Part shown: piece after piece, positions 36,836 through 44,960 of the stretch
Numbering within the stretch: the first letter of the stretch is position 1
Layout of the letters: each line of letters starts with the position of its first letter
NCBI RefSeq assembly: GCF_016031625.1
Contig: NZ_JACCHP010000009.1
Coordinates: 178,329 to 242,328, forward strand
Direction of reading: 5' to 3'
Source: Bradyrhizobium agreste
Lineage (GTDB): Bacteria > Pseudomonadota > Alphaproteobacteria > Rhizobiales > Xanthobacteraceae
DNA length: 64,000 bases
Notes under the pieces: generated by a model
The model's database searches: none
Told to the model about the DNA's origin: nothing
Seen by the model: the letters and a program-made list of their open reading frames with translations, nothing else
Made by a program: the position numbers and the translations under genes

Positions 36836-37744
36836 ATGACCGAAAGTCCCGACGCCGAATCCCGCTTCCTCGAACAGCTCGGCCAGCGTGTGCGCACCAT
36901 GCGCGCGTTGCGCGGCATGTCGCGCAAAGTGCTCGCCAAAGTGTCAGGGATTTCGGAGCGCTACATCGCGCAGCTCGAAAGCGGCAAGGGCAATGTCTCG
37001 ATCGTGCTGCTGCGCCGCGCCTCCGATGCGATGGGCGCCCATCTCGAAGATTTGCTGCCGAGCACCGATCCGACGCGGGACTGGCAGATGTTCCGCGACC
37101 TCCTGCGCAAGGCGACGCCCAGCCAGATCGCGCAAGCAAAGGATCTGCTCACTGGGGGCAGCGCCTCGGCGCCGCGGCGCGCGCCATTTTGCGGCATCGC
37201 GCTGATCGGCCTGCGCGGCGCCGGCAAGTCCACCCTCGGCAAAATCCTGGCGAAGAAGATCGGCTGGAGTTTTGTCGAGCTCAACAAGGAGGTCGAGCAG
37301 CAGAACGGGCTCTCGGTCGCCGAGATCATCGCGCTGTACGGCCAGGAAGGCTTTCGCCGCATGGAGCAGGCGGCGCTGCAACAGCTGCTCGCGCGCAACG
37401 AGCTGATGGTGCTGGCGACCGGCGGCGGCATCGTCTCGGAGCCTTTGACCTTCGACCAGGTCCTGAGCTCGTTCTACACGATCTGGCTGAAGGCCGAACC
37501 CGAGGAGCACATGGCGCGCGTGCGCCGCCAGGGCGATCTGCGCCCGATGGCGGATGATCGCTCGGCGATGACCGAGCTGCGCAACATTTTGCTGAGCCGC
37601 GAGCCGCTGTATTCGCGCGCGACCGCGGTGGTGGATACCGCGGGGCTATCCGTCGATGCCGCCGCCGCGCGGCTGATCGATGCGGTACGGCCGGTGCTGC
37701 AGAACGAAGCGCGCAGCTTCGGGCTGCGCAGCGTGGCGCTGTAG
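36836..37744 (+). CDS. boxR: Benzoyl-CoA-responsive regulator BoxR (302 aa)
   Basis: BzdR/BoxR-type repressor: an XRE helix-turn-helix (about residues 16-72, with MSRKVLAKVSGISERYIAQLE) fused to a shikimate-kinase-like domain that senses benzoyl-CoA. The second domain keeps a Walker A GLRGAGKST (125-133) and ATGGGIVSEPLTF. In other bacteria this protein represses box genes until benzoyl-CoA builds up. It faces the ligase gene and is followed after two bases by a truncated globin gene, probably co-transcribed. Confidence 0.94.
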   Translation: MTESPDAESRFLEQLGQRVRTMRALRGMSRKVLAKVSGISERYIAQLESGKGNVSIVLLRRASDAMGAHLEDLLPSTDPTRDWQMFRDLLRKATPSQIAQAKDLLTGGSASAPRRAPFCGIALIGLRGAGKSTLGKILAKKIGWSFVELNKEVEQQNGLSVAEIIALYGQEGFRRMEQAALQQLLARNELMVLATGGGIVSEPLTFDQVLSSFYTIWLKAEPEEHMARVRRQGDLRPMADDRSAMTELRNILLSREPLYSRATAVVDTAGLSVDAAAARLIDAVRPVLQNEARSFGLRSVAL

Positions 37745-37746
37745 AG

Positions 37747-38142
37747 ATGACCTCCACCGACGTTGCCAGCTCCATGTTCGAGCGGATCGGCGGCCGCGCC
37801 ACGATCGACGCCCTCGTCGACCGCTTCTACGACCGCATGGACTCGCTGCCGGAGGCGAAGATCGTCCGCGCCATGCATGCTGCCGATCTCGGCCTGATCC
37901 GGGACGTGCTGAAGCGCTATCTCACCGAATGGACCGGCGGCCCGCGGCTCTATACCCCCGAGAAAGGCCATCCACGGCTGCGCCAGCGCCATTTCGGCTT
38001 CGCCATTGGGGACGCCGAGCGCGACGCGTGGATGCTCTGCATGCGCGGCGCGCTGGAGGAGACGGTGGCGGACGCGGCCGCGCGACAGGATCTCGACAAG
38101 GCGCTATCAGGTCTTGCCGACTGGATGCGCAACCGGCCGTGA
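37747..38142 (+). CDS. Group II truncated hemoglobin (131 aa)
   Basis: Two-on-two globin of the trHbII class. Family marks are FERIGGRATIDALVDRFYDRM, YLTEWTGGPRLYTPEKGHPRLRQRHFGFAIG with the proximal histidine at residue 82, and RDAWMLCMRGALEE with the G-helix tryptophan. The start follows the boxR stop by two bases. Because BoxB consumes O2, a globin co-transcribed with boxR may buffer or supply O2 or protect against NO; this is inference. Confidence 0.9.
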   Translation: MTSTDVASSMFERIGGRATIDALVDRFYDRMDSLPEAKIVRAMHAADLGLIRDVLKRYLTEWTGGPRLYTPEKGHPRLRQRHFGFAIGDAERDAWMLCMRGALEETVADAAARQDLDKALSGLADWMRNRP

Positions 38143-38290
38143 CAGGGCGGTTGCGCTTCGGCGCAATTCGACGGCGTGCCCCGCACCGGCCCATTTGAGT
38201 TCCGCGGCGATCGCCTGCTAAGCTCCAGACATGACCGACAGGCTCCCTGACACCGTTCGCATGGAGCGCGAAGCGACGGAGCGTTAGCGC

Positions 38291-39121
38291 GTGATGGACG
38301 CACCTCCTGATATCATCCGTCGGTCGGCCTCGCCGCGCCTTGCGCGTCTGATCTCCAGCATTTCGTTCTACCGCGAGCGCGGCATCGGCTTGGCCGCCTT
38401 CCGGCACGCCGCGCCGCTTACACTGCCTCTGCTGGTGAATTTGGGAACGCCCTTCCGCATTGCGCTCGGACACCAACCGGACACTGCCGATGCGCGGCCG
38501 AGTTTCGCGGCGGGTCTCTTTCCTGGGCCGGTCGTGATCGAATCCGATGGGCGCGCCGAATGCGTTCAGGTCGATTTCACGCCGCTCGGGGCGTATCGCT
38601 TCTTCGGAGGAGCCGTGCCCGATCTGACCGCGCGGATCGTCGGCCTCGACGACATTCTGGGATCACTCGGTAGGGACCTCCGCGCCAGGGTCGCTGAGGC
38701 GGTCGGCTGGCAGCGACGATTCGAGATCGTGGAAGACTTCGTGCTTCGCCGCGCCGTACACGAGCCCTCCCCTGAAGTCGCTTTCGCGCTGGACACGCTT
38801 TGGCAAGGCGCGGGCGCGGTTAGAATCGCCGACATTGCCTCCGAGATCGGCTGGAGCCGCAAGCATCTCACGCGCCGCTTCCACCACGAGATCGGCGTTC
38901 CGCCAAAGGTGCTGGCCCAGATGCTGCGCTTTCATCGAGCTTGCACCCTGGCCCGAACGAACCGCACAGGCGGCTGGGCTGTAATTGCCGCGGAGGCCGG
39001 CTATGCCGACCAGGCACATCTTGCTCGCGATTTCCGGATGTTCAGCGGAGAGACGCCGACCGGATGGGCCGCGCGGCTCGATGCCGTCGATCTACGCCTG
39101 ACGCGGGACGGCGGAGGCTAG
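38291..39121 (+). CDS. AraC-family transcriptional regulator (276 aa)
   Basis: The C-terminal AraC DNA-binding domain shows both helix-turn-helix units: RIADIASEIGWSRKHLTRRFHHEIGVPPKVL and WAVIAAEAGYADQAHLARDFRMFSGETPTGW. The N-terminal part (about 1-150) is a ligand or dimerisation domain of unrecognised specificity, resembling regulators of VOC-type neighbours. The start is GTG at 38291 with GGAG nine bases before; an ATG follows directly. The VOC gene downstream is a probable target. Confidence 0.85.
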   Translation: MMDAPPDIIRRSASPRLARLISSISFYRERGIGLAAFRHAAPLTLPLLVNLGTPFRIALGHQPDTADARPSFAAGLFPGPVVIESDGRAECVQVDFTPLGAYRFFGGAVPDLTARIVGLDDILGSLGRDLRARVAEAVGWQRRFEIVEDFVLRRAVHEPSPEVAFALDTLWQGAGAVRIADIASEIGWSRKHLTRRFHHEIGVPPKVLAQMLRFHRACTLARTNRTGGWAVIAAEAGYADQAHLARDFRMFSGETPTGWAARLDAVDLRLTRDGGG

Positions 39122-39250
39122 CGCCGAAACAGCGCGAGCCTCGGGTCAAGTCCCATTTGTTCAAGCCGGCCGCCGTGATCCGAATTACGGTCGGCCTCGC
39201 AACAGACAAGGACTTGCACCGGACGTCTCGCAACGAGCTTGGAGAGTGCC

Positions 39251-39685
39251 ATGAACCCGCCGAACGTTTATGAAGCGCCGCGCCTCTACCACACCATGCG
39301 CTGCAAGGATGCGGAGGCGATGATCGCCTGGCTGACGGACGTTCTCGGCTTTGCCGAACGGGTGGTGTATCGAAAGGAGGGCACGGTCGTTCACGCCGAA
39401 CTGACGTTCGGATCGTCGATCCTCATGCTGGGCGCGCATCGCGACGACGCCTACGCCAAACTGATTGGTGCCATCGACGCCCGGCGGACGGACGCCGTCT
39501 ATCTGGCTGTCGATGATCCCGACGCGCTCTATCAAAAGGTGAAAGCCGCCGGTGCGCGGATCGAGATGGAGCCCCACACGACCGATTATGGCAGCCGCGA
39601 TTTCGCCGCACGCGATCCGGAGGGCGGGCTCTGGAGCTTTGGCACCTATTGGCCCAAGGTCGGCGAGCAGCCGCTCGCCGGATAG
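39251..39685 (+). CDS. VOC/glyoxalase-like protein (144 aa)
   Basis: Single VOC domain protein with YHTMRCKDAEAMIAWLTDVLGF, ERVVYRKEGTVVHAELTFGSSILMLG, AVYLAVDDPDALYQKVKAAGARI, and DFAARDPEGGLWSFGTYWP. This pattern resembles PhnB/YdfO-like and bleomycin-resistance-type members. GGAGAG before the ATG at 39251 sets the start. It follows the AraC regulator by 129 bases on the same strand. Substrate unknown. Confidence 0.83.
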   Translation: MNPPNVYEAPRLYHTMRCKDAEAMIAWLTDVLGFAERVVYRKEGTVVHAELTFGSSILMLGAHRDDAYAKLIGAIDARRTDAVYLAVDDPDALYQKVKAAGARIEMEPHTTDYGSRDFAARDPEGGLWSFGTYWPKVGEQPLAG

Positions 39686-39760
39686 CGGGCGCTCGCGTCG
39701 GACAACGATCGGCCGCCGCTAGAGCCAGCCGCGTATGCGAGCTGGCCGGCCGTTTCCCCG

Positions 39761-40093
39761 CTAGATCGACCAGTAGTGCGGATGCGGGTACGGCCGCGAG
39801 CGGTCGCCCCAGTCGAACGCGTCGCCATCGAACTCGCACGGGCCGCTGCTGAGCTCGTCCAGCGTCAGCTCGGTCTGGAAGGCCTGGCGGCTTGGATCGT
39901 ATTTCAGCGCGCTCCACTGCAGCGGATAGTGGTGGTGGGTGCCGAGCAGCCCGCCGGTCTTGATCACGGCATAGGCGACCGTTCCGCTCATCTTGTCGAG
40001 CATCAGCCGCTCGATCGTGCCGAGCTTCGTGCCGTCGCGTCCGTAGACGGCGACGTGCTCCACGCGATCACTGGGAACCATGGTGTGGCGCAT
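39761..40093 (-). CDS. PRC-barrel domain protein (110 aa)
   Basis: PRC-barrel fold: VEHVAVYGRDGTKLGTIERLMLDKMSGTVAYAVIKTGGLLGTHHHYPLQWSAL. The C-terminal tail is acidic and aromatic (FDGDAFDWGDRSRPYPHPHYW). Such single-domain proteins are common in rhizobia and often stress-related, with no settled activity. GGAGGAGA precedes the ATG at 40093. Confidence 0.85.
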   Translation of the reverse strand: MRHTMVPSDRVEHVAVYGRDGTKLGTIERLMLDKMSGTVAYAVIKTGGLLGTHHHYPLQWSALKYDPSRQAFQTELTLDELSSGPCEFDGDAFDWGDRSRPYPHPHYWSI

Positions 40094-40158
40094 GGTCTCC
40101 TCCCTGTTCTCTTGTATTAGCGGCAATTATAGCACCGGTTTCGAGGCGGCGGGAGCAG

Positions 40159-40944
40159 CTATAGAAGCTGCGACCGCACCGACTCCGCCCCCTGCCGCAG
40201 CAGCGGCAGGAAACGATCGATCAGCTCCTGCGCCGGCACGCGGTCGACATGGGCGCCCATGTTGATCGCGGCGACGATGATGCCGTCGTAGCGGCGGACG
40301 GGGACCGAGATCGAGCGGAAATGCGGCTCGGCCTCGCGGTCAACCAGGGCGTAGCCCTGGGCGCGGTCGGCAGCGATGCGCGCGAGCAGCGCCTTCGGGT
40401 CGGTCACCGTCTGCGGCGTCAGCGCCTCCCGCTTCATCGTCTTCAGGCGCGCAGCGAGCTCGGCGTCGTCGAGCTGGCCGAGCATGGCGCGGCCGACCGA
40501 GGTGCAGAAGGAAGGCAGGCGGTAGCCGATCTCGAGCCCGCCGGAGAACAGGCGCGTCGGGCTGCTGCGGGCGATGAAAACGACCTCGTCGCGGTCGAGC
40601 ACGGCGAGCGAGGAGATTTCATTCGCCGCCGTCGCGACGCGATCGAGCACCGGCTGTAGCACCGTGACGAGCTGGTTGGATCGCAAATAGGACGCAGCCA
40701 ATGACAGCACATGCGGCGTCAGCGCGAACAGCTTGCCGTCGCCGCTGACGAAACCGCCACGCTGCAGCGTGAACAGCATCCGCCGCGCCGTCGCGCGCGG
40801 CAGATCGGCCGCGCGGGCAAGATCGCTCAACGTCATCGGGCCGGCATTGGTGCCGAAGCACTGCAGCAGGCGCAGACCGCGGTCGAGAGCCTCGACGAAA
40901 TCCGTCGCCCGCTCGTCAGTCTCGCTCCGTTTCAGCTTGGGCAT
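40159..40944 (-). CDS. IclR-family transcriptional regulator, PcaR-like (261 aa)
   Basis: N-terminal winged helix: FVEALDRGLRLLQCFG, MTLSDLARAADLPRATARRMLFTLQRGGFV. The effector domain has VVFIARSSPTRLFSGGLEIGYRLPSFCTSVGRAML, typical of PcaR/PcaU-type activators of aromatic degradation, and IDRFLPLLRQGAESVR at the end. It is divergent from the Rieske oxygenase gene and probably controls it through the palindrome in the gap. The inducer is unknown. Confidence 0.9.
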   Translation of the reverse strand: MPKLKRSETDERATDFVEALDRGLRLLQCFGTNAGPMTLSDLARAADLPRATARRMLFTLQRGGFVSGDGKLFALTPHVLSLAASYLRSNQLVTVLQPVLDRVATAANEISSLAVLDRDEVVFIARSSPTRLFSGGLEIGYRLPSFCTSVGRAMLGQLDDAELAARLKTMKREALTPQTVTDPKALLARIAADRAQGYALVDREAEPHFRSISVPVRRYDGIIVAAINMGAHVDRVPAQELIDRFLPLLRQGAESVRSQLL

Positions 40945-40960
40945 GGCGCCGGGACAATCC

Positions 40961-40975
40961 TGCAAAATAGTGCTT
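40961..40975. promoter_or_regulatory. Weak BoxR-like motif before IclR gene
   Basis: TGCAAAATAGTGCTT matches 13 of 15 bases of TGCACAATAGTGCAT in site 1. It lies in the IclR/Rieske gap, 17 bases before the IclR ATG. Weaker than the other sites and may be chance. Confidence 0.25.
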
Positions 40976-41000
40976 GCTGCCGCTCCAAGGCATGTCATAA

Positions 41001-41025
41001 TTCGCCCATTCGTTCAATAGGCGAA
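41001..41025. promoter_or_regulatory. Inverted repeat, candidate IclR operator
   Basis: TTCGCC-C-ATT and AAT-A-GGCGAA form an interrupted dyad in the 112-base gap between the divergent IclR and Rieske genes, about 32 bases before the Rieske ATG. Position and symmetry fit an operator for the IclR protein. Confidence 0.5.
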
Positions 41026-41056
41026 CAAACGCCACTCCACAAAGGATGCACTCGCC

Positions 41057-42415
41057 ATGATGAGCCAGGAGCAGAACGACCTGATCACCCGCACCGGGCC
41101 GAAAGACCCCTGCGGCAAGCTGATGCGGAGCTACTGGCAGCCGGCAGCGCTGGTGGACGAGCTGGAGGGGGCTCGCCCCATCCGTCCGGTCAAACTGCTC
41201 GGCGAGAACCTGGTGCTGTTCCGCGACGAGACGGGACGTTATGGCCTGATCGACCGCCACTGCGCCCATCGCGGCGCCGACCTCGCCTTCGGGCGGCTCG
41301 AGCATGGCGGCCTGCGCTGTGCCTTCCATGGCTGGCTATTCGACGCCACCGGCCAGTGCATCGAGACGCCGGCCGAGCCGAAGGATTCAAAACTCTGCCA
41401 GAACATCCGCCAGCGCTCCTACCCCGTGGTGGAGAAGAGCGGCATCCTTTGGGCCTATCTCGGCGAAGGCACCCCGCCCGCGTTCCCGGAGATCGACTGC
41501 TTCGTCGCGCCGGGCAGCCATACATTCGCGTTCAAGGGGCACATGGCCTGCAACTGGCTGCAGGCGCTGGAGGTCGGCATCGATCCCGCCCACGCCTCCT
41601 ATCTGCATCGCTTCTTCGAGGACGAGGACACGTCCACCGCCTACGGCAAGCAATTCCGCGGCGCCTCCGCCGGCAGCGATCTGCCGATGACGAAGATCCT
41701 GCGCGAATATGACCGCCCGATCATCAATGTCGAGCACACCGAATATGGCCTCAGGCTGATCGCGCTGCGCGAGATCGACGAGGAGCGCACCCATGTGCGC
41801 GTCACCAACCAGCTCTTCCCACATGGATTCGTCATCCCCATGAGCACGGAGATGACGATCACCCAATGGCACGTGCCCGTCGATGACGAGAACTGCTACT
41901 GGTACGCGATCTTCACCAGCTACACGGCGCCCGTGGACAAGCAGAAGATGAGGGACCAGCGACTCGAGCTCTACGAGCTGCCGGACTACAAATCGCGCAA
42001 GAACCGCAGCAACGATTACGGCTTCGATCCGCACGAGCAGCAGACCGCGACCTATACCGGCATGGGCAACGACATCAACGTCCACGACCAGTGGGCGGTG
42101 GAATCGATGGGCGCGATCCAGGACCGAACCAAGGAACATCTCGGACAATCCGACAAGGCAATCGTGCAATATCGCCGCCTGCTGCGGCAGGAGATCGAGA
42201 AGGTCCAAGGCGGCGAGAAACCGATGCTGTTTCTGGACGCAGCCAACGCGCGCAGCATCCAGGGACCCGCGACCATGGACGGCATCGGCCCGACCCGGGG
42301 CTGGGAGACCTACTGGATGGAAGTCGACGTCAAGCGCCGCCGCGGGGCACCGTGGACCGCGCCGGTGCCGAAGGAGATCGCGGACAACGTGCACCGGTTG
42401 ACGGCAGCGGAGTAA
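41057..42415 (+). CDS. Rieske non-heme iron oxygenase, phthalate-dioxygenase-like (452 aa)
   Basis: Alpha subunit of a ring-hydroxylating or demethylating oxygenase. The Rieske centre is CAHRGADL (Cys69, His71) and CAFHGW (Cys88, His91). The mononuclear iron site is GIDPAHASYLHRFF with His179 and His184. The overall pattern, with HFV-like IPMSTEMTITQWHVPVDDENCYWYAIF, fits the phthalate 4,5-dioxygenase group that uses a separate reductase. No reductase is next to it. It is followed by a glutamine-synthetase-like gene after a repeat. The substrate is unknown. Confidence 0.9.
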   Translation: MMSQEQNDLITRTGPKDPCGKLMRSYWQPAALVDELEGARPIRPVKLLGENLVLFRDETGRYGLIDRHCAHRGADLAFGRLEHGGLRCAFHGWLFDATGQCIETPAEPKDSKLCQNIRQRSYPVVEKSGILWAYLGEGTPPAFPEIDCFVAPGSHTFAFKGHMACNWLQALEVGIDPAHASYLHRFFEDEDTSTAYGKQFRGASAGSDLPMTKILREYDRPIINVEHTEYGLRLIALREIDEERTHVRVTNQLFPHGFVIPMSTEMTITQWHVPVDDENCYWYAIFTSYTAPVDKQKMRDQRLELYELPDYKSRKNRSNDYGFDPHEQQTATYTGMGNDINVHDQWAVESMGAIQDRTKEHLGQSDKAIVQYRRLLRQEIEKVQGGEKPMLFLDAANARSIQGPATMDGIGPTRGWETYWMEVDVKRRRGAPWTAPVPKEIADNVHRLTAAE

Positions 42416-42426
42416 TTTAAGGCACC

Positions 42427-42508
42427 GTCATTCCGGGGCGATGCGATAGCATCGAGCCCGGAATCTCGAGGTTCCGGGTCTGGTCCTTCGGACCATCCCG
42501 GAACGACA
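42427..42508. repeat. Palindromic repeat (CATTCCGGGGCG type)
   Basis: GTCATTCCGGGGCGATGCGA is answered by ACCATCCCGGAACGAC, with an inner GCCCGGAATCTCGAGGTTCCGGG hairpin. It lies between the Rieske gene and the GS-like gene and may weaken read-through. Confidence 0.75.
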
Positions 42509-42527
42509 GCTATCGGGGAGTAGTCGA

Positions 42528-43964
42528 GTGACTTTCGTCGCGCATCATGCGCTGTGGTCGGATGAGCAGAGGGACGCAGCCCAGCGCATGCGCCGCATCG
42601 CCGAGGAGAAGAACCTCGAGGTCATCCGCCTCGCCTTCCCCGACCAGCACGGCATCTTGCGCGGCAAGACCATCGTCGCGTCCGAGGCGATCGCCTCGCT
42701 GGAGAGCGGCTGCTCGATCACCACCACCATGCTGGCCAAGGATACCTCGCACCGCACGGTATTCCCGGTGTTCACCGCAGGCGGCGGCTTCGGCATGAAG
42801 GAGATGGAGGGCGCGGCCGACGTGCTGATGGTGCCTGATACCACCACGTTTCGCGTGCTGCCGTGGGCGCCCACCACCGGCTGGGTGCTGTGCGACCTCT
42901 ATTTCAATGACGGCCGCCGGGTGCCGTTCGCGACGCGCGGGCTCTACAAGCGCGTCCTCGACGAGCTCGGCGCGCGCGGCTACGATTTCGTGGCGGGGTT
43001 AGAGGTCGAATTCCACATCTTCAGGCTCGACGATCCGCACATGCGCGCGGAAGACGCAGGCCAGCCCGGCACGCCGCCCTCGGTCAGCCTGCTCAGCCAC
43101 GGCTATCAATATCTCACCGAGCAGCGCTTCGATCAGATGGAGCCGGTGCTGGAGATCCTGCGCCGCGACATCGTCGCGCTGGGGCTGCCCTTGCGCTCGG
43201 TCGAGGTCGAGTTCGGACCGAGCCAGTGCGAATTCACGTTCCAGCCGAAGACGGGCCTCGAGCCCGCCGACAACATGGTGCTGTTCCGCAGCGCCGTGAA
43301 GCAGATCGCCCGCCGCCACGGCTATCACGCCACCTTCATGTGCCGACCGAAGCTGCCGAACGTGTTCGCCAGCGGCTGGCACCTGCATCAGTCGGTGGTC
43401 TCGCGCGCGAGCGGCGACAATTTGTTCATGGCCAAAGACGGCAGCGAACCGCTCAGCGCGTTCGGCAAATCCTACCTCGCCGGCCTGCTCGATCACGCCC
43501 GCGCCTCGACATTGTTCACCACGCCGACCATCAACGGCTACAAGCGCTACCGCTCCTATTCGCTGGCGCCCGACCGTGCGATCTGGGGTCGCGACAATCG
43601 CGGTGTGATGATCCGCGTGCTCGGCGGCGCGGGTGATGCCGCCACGCGCCTGGAGAACCGCATCGGCGAGCCCGCCGCCAACCCCTATCTCTACATGGCC
43701 TCGCAGATTCTCTCCGGCCTCGACGGCGTCGACCGCAAGCTCGATCCCGGCCCCTCGGCCGACACGCCCTACGAGACCAAGGCGCCGCCATTACCGAAAA
43801 GCTTGCGCGATGCGGTCTCGGCGCTGAAGGACGATCCGTTCTTCCGCGAGAAGCTGGGTGCGGAGTTCGTCGACTATTACACCCACATCAAGAACGCCGA
43901 GATCGACCGCTTCCTGTCTGAAGTGACCGACTGGGAGCATCGCGAATATTTCGAGATGTTTTGA
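42528..43964 (+). CDS. Glutamine-synthetase-like ligase, type III/gamma-glutamyl ligase group (478 aa)
   Basis: GS catalytic domain protein distinct from housekeeping GlnA: GLEVEFHIFRL and VEVEFGPSQCEFTFQ supply the metal-binding glutamates, FASGWHLHQSV the phosphate loop histidine, and RAIWGRDNRGVMIRVLGG the R-containing substrate region. Relatives ligate glutamate to amines such as polyamines or aniline. GGGGAG precedes the GTG start at 42528. With the Rieske gene upstream it may form an amine-activating and oxygenating pair; this is a hypothesis. Confidence 0.85.
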   Translation: MTFVAHHALWSDEQRDAAQRMRRIAEEKNLEVIRLAFPDQHGILRGKTIVASEAIASLESGCSITTTMLAKDTSHRTVFPVFTAGGGFGMKEMEGAADVLMVPDTTTFRVLPWAPTTGWVLCDLYFNDGRRVPFATRGLYKRVLDELGARGYDFVAGLEVEFHIFRLDDPHMRAEDAGQPGTPPSVSLLSHGYQYLTEQRFDQMEPVLEILRRDIVALGLPLRSVEVEFGPSQCEFTFQPKTGLEPADNMVLFRSAVKQIARRHGYHATFMCRPKLPNVFASGWHLHQSVVSRASGDNLFMAKDGSEPLSAFGKSYLAGLLDHARASTLFTTPTINGYKRYRSYSLAPDRAIWGRDNRGVMIRVLGGAGDAATRLENRIGEPAANPYLYMASQILSGLDGVDRKLDPGPSADTPYETKAPPLPKSLRDAVSALKDDPFFREKLGAEFVDYYTHIKNAEIDRFLSEVTDWEHREYFEMF

Positions 43965-43994
43965 GCAAGTCCGGCGCGACCCGGCACCGGCGCC

Positions 43995-44156
43995 TCACCT
44001 CAGCCGAATCGTGTCCACCCGACGGCACTCGACGCAATAATAGACGTGCTCCGCAGGCAGCGTGACTATTCCAGGTAGTGTCGCCAGGAACTTCATTGGC
44101 CGCCCGCATTTTGAGCAGATGAGGATCGGCGGATCGTCTTCGCGATCGGAACTCAT
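43995..44156 (-). CDS. Small zinc-ribbon protein (53 aa)
   Basis: MSSDREDDPPILICSKCGRPMKF followed by VYYCVECRRVDTIRLR: two CxxC pairs (CSKC, CVEC) typical of a zinc ribbon. The frame continues upstream to 44324 but the added part is Arg-rich and unlike the core. The compact form starts at the ATG at 44156. Function unknown. Convergent with the GS-like gene, 30 bases apart. Confidence 0.65.
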   Translation of the reverse strand: MSSDREDDPPILICSKCGRPMKFLATLPGIVTLPAEHVYYCVECRRVDTIRLR

Positions 44157-44417
44157 ACAATAACCGGGTCTGAAGGCCGCCCGCACGATACTGCCGCGCC
44201 GCGCACGCTTCATCTCGGGACAACTACCGGCCTCTATCGGAATCCGGTCCGGCCTTGATCGGCGCGCTGCTTCACGCCCGCGTGAGGCGACTTCTTCCGG
44301 AATGTTCCGACGACATCGCGCCACCCCCGGACGAAGCCATTTTCCTCATCCGGCGAAAAACGCCGGAAAGGCAGGCGGCGTATAACGGCTTCCGATGATC
44401 AACAATGGAGTTCGGTC

Positions 44418-44504
44418 ATGTGGGGTCAACTTTTCAGCCTGATCTATCGCCTGTCCTGCCGGACCACCCTGATCGAGATCGGCGTGCACCGCCTCGCGCG
44501 CTAA
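44418..44504 (+). CDS. Possible 28-residue micro-ORF
   Basis: ATG at 44418 with TGGAG seven bases before it, giving MWGQLFSLIYRLSCRTTLIE and eight more residues, then TAA. It is amphipathic/basic. It lies alone in an otherwise empty stretch before the next gene. Tiny basic ORFs like this do occur in rhizobia but expression is unproven. Confidence 0.35.
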   Translation: MWGQLFSLIYRLSCRTTLIEIGVHRLAR

Positions 44505-44552
44505 GCCTATGGGGATTGGGTAAGATCGATTGACCAGATGACGGGGATTGCC

Positions 44553-44912
44553 ATGCGCAAGCTGATCCTGATCGCCGCGATGTCTCTGCTAGCAAGTCAG
44601 GCCTGCGCTGGCGGTTCGCGGAGCCTCAGCCTGGCGGCGAGCAATGCGAGCCAGCAGACTGAACAGCCGGCCACGACGACGCCAGTTCCGGCGCAGACGA
44701 CTCAAGGCCCGCTACCGGCGAATGTGCAGACGGCGACGACCGCGCCAGCTGCATCGACCGCAGCGGCCCCGGCAATTCCGGCCGCGACAACGTCCGCCCG
44801 GCCTGCCTCCTCAACGACAACGACGACCGAAAGCGCCAAGCCGAAGCGCCGGCAGCCGTCCACCGAGGCGCGCGTCATCCGCGAGCTGCATCGGCATGGG
44901 ATCTATTGGTGA
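44553..44912 (+). CDS. Secreted Thr/Ala/Pro-rich small protein (119 aa)
   Basis: Signal peptide MRKLILIAAMSLLASQACA, then a disordered Thr/Ala/Pro/Ser-rich stretch (about residues 35-95) and a basic, better ordered tail KPKRRQPSTEARVIRELHRHGIYW. The tail with RVIRELHRHGIYW recurs in small exported rhizobial proteins. The ATG at 44553 has a normal ribosome site (GGGGAT). Function unknown. Confidence 0.7.
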   Translation: MRKLILIAAMSLLASQACAGGSRSLSLAASNASQQTEQPATTTPVPAQTTQGPLPANVQTATTAPAASTAAAPAIPAATTSARPASSTTTTTESAKPKRRQPSTEARVIRELHRHGIYW

Positions 44913-44960
44913 AAGATCGCGTCGATCTCTTCCGTCATTGCGGTGCTGCTGGAGCGGGGC

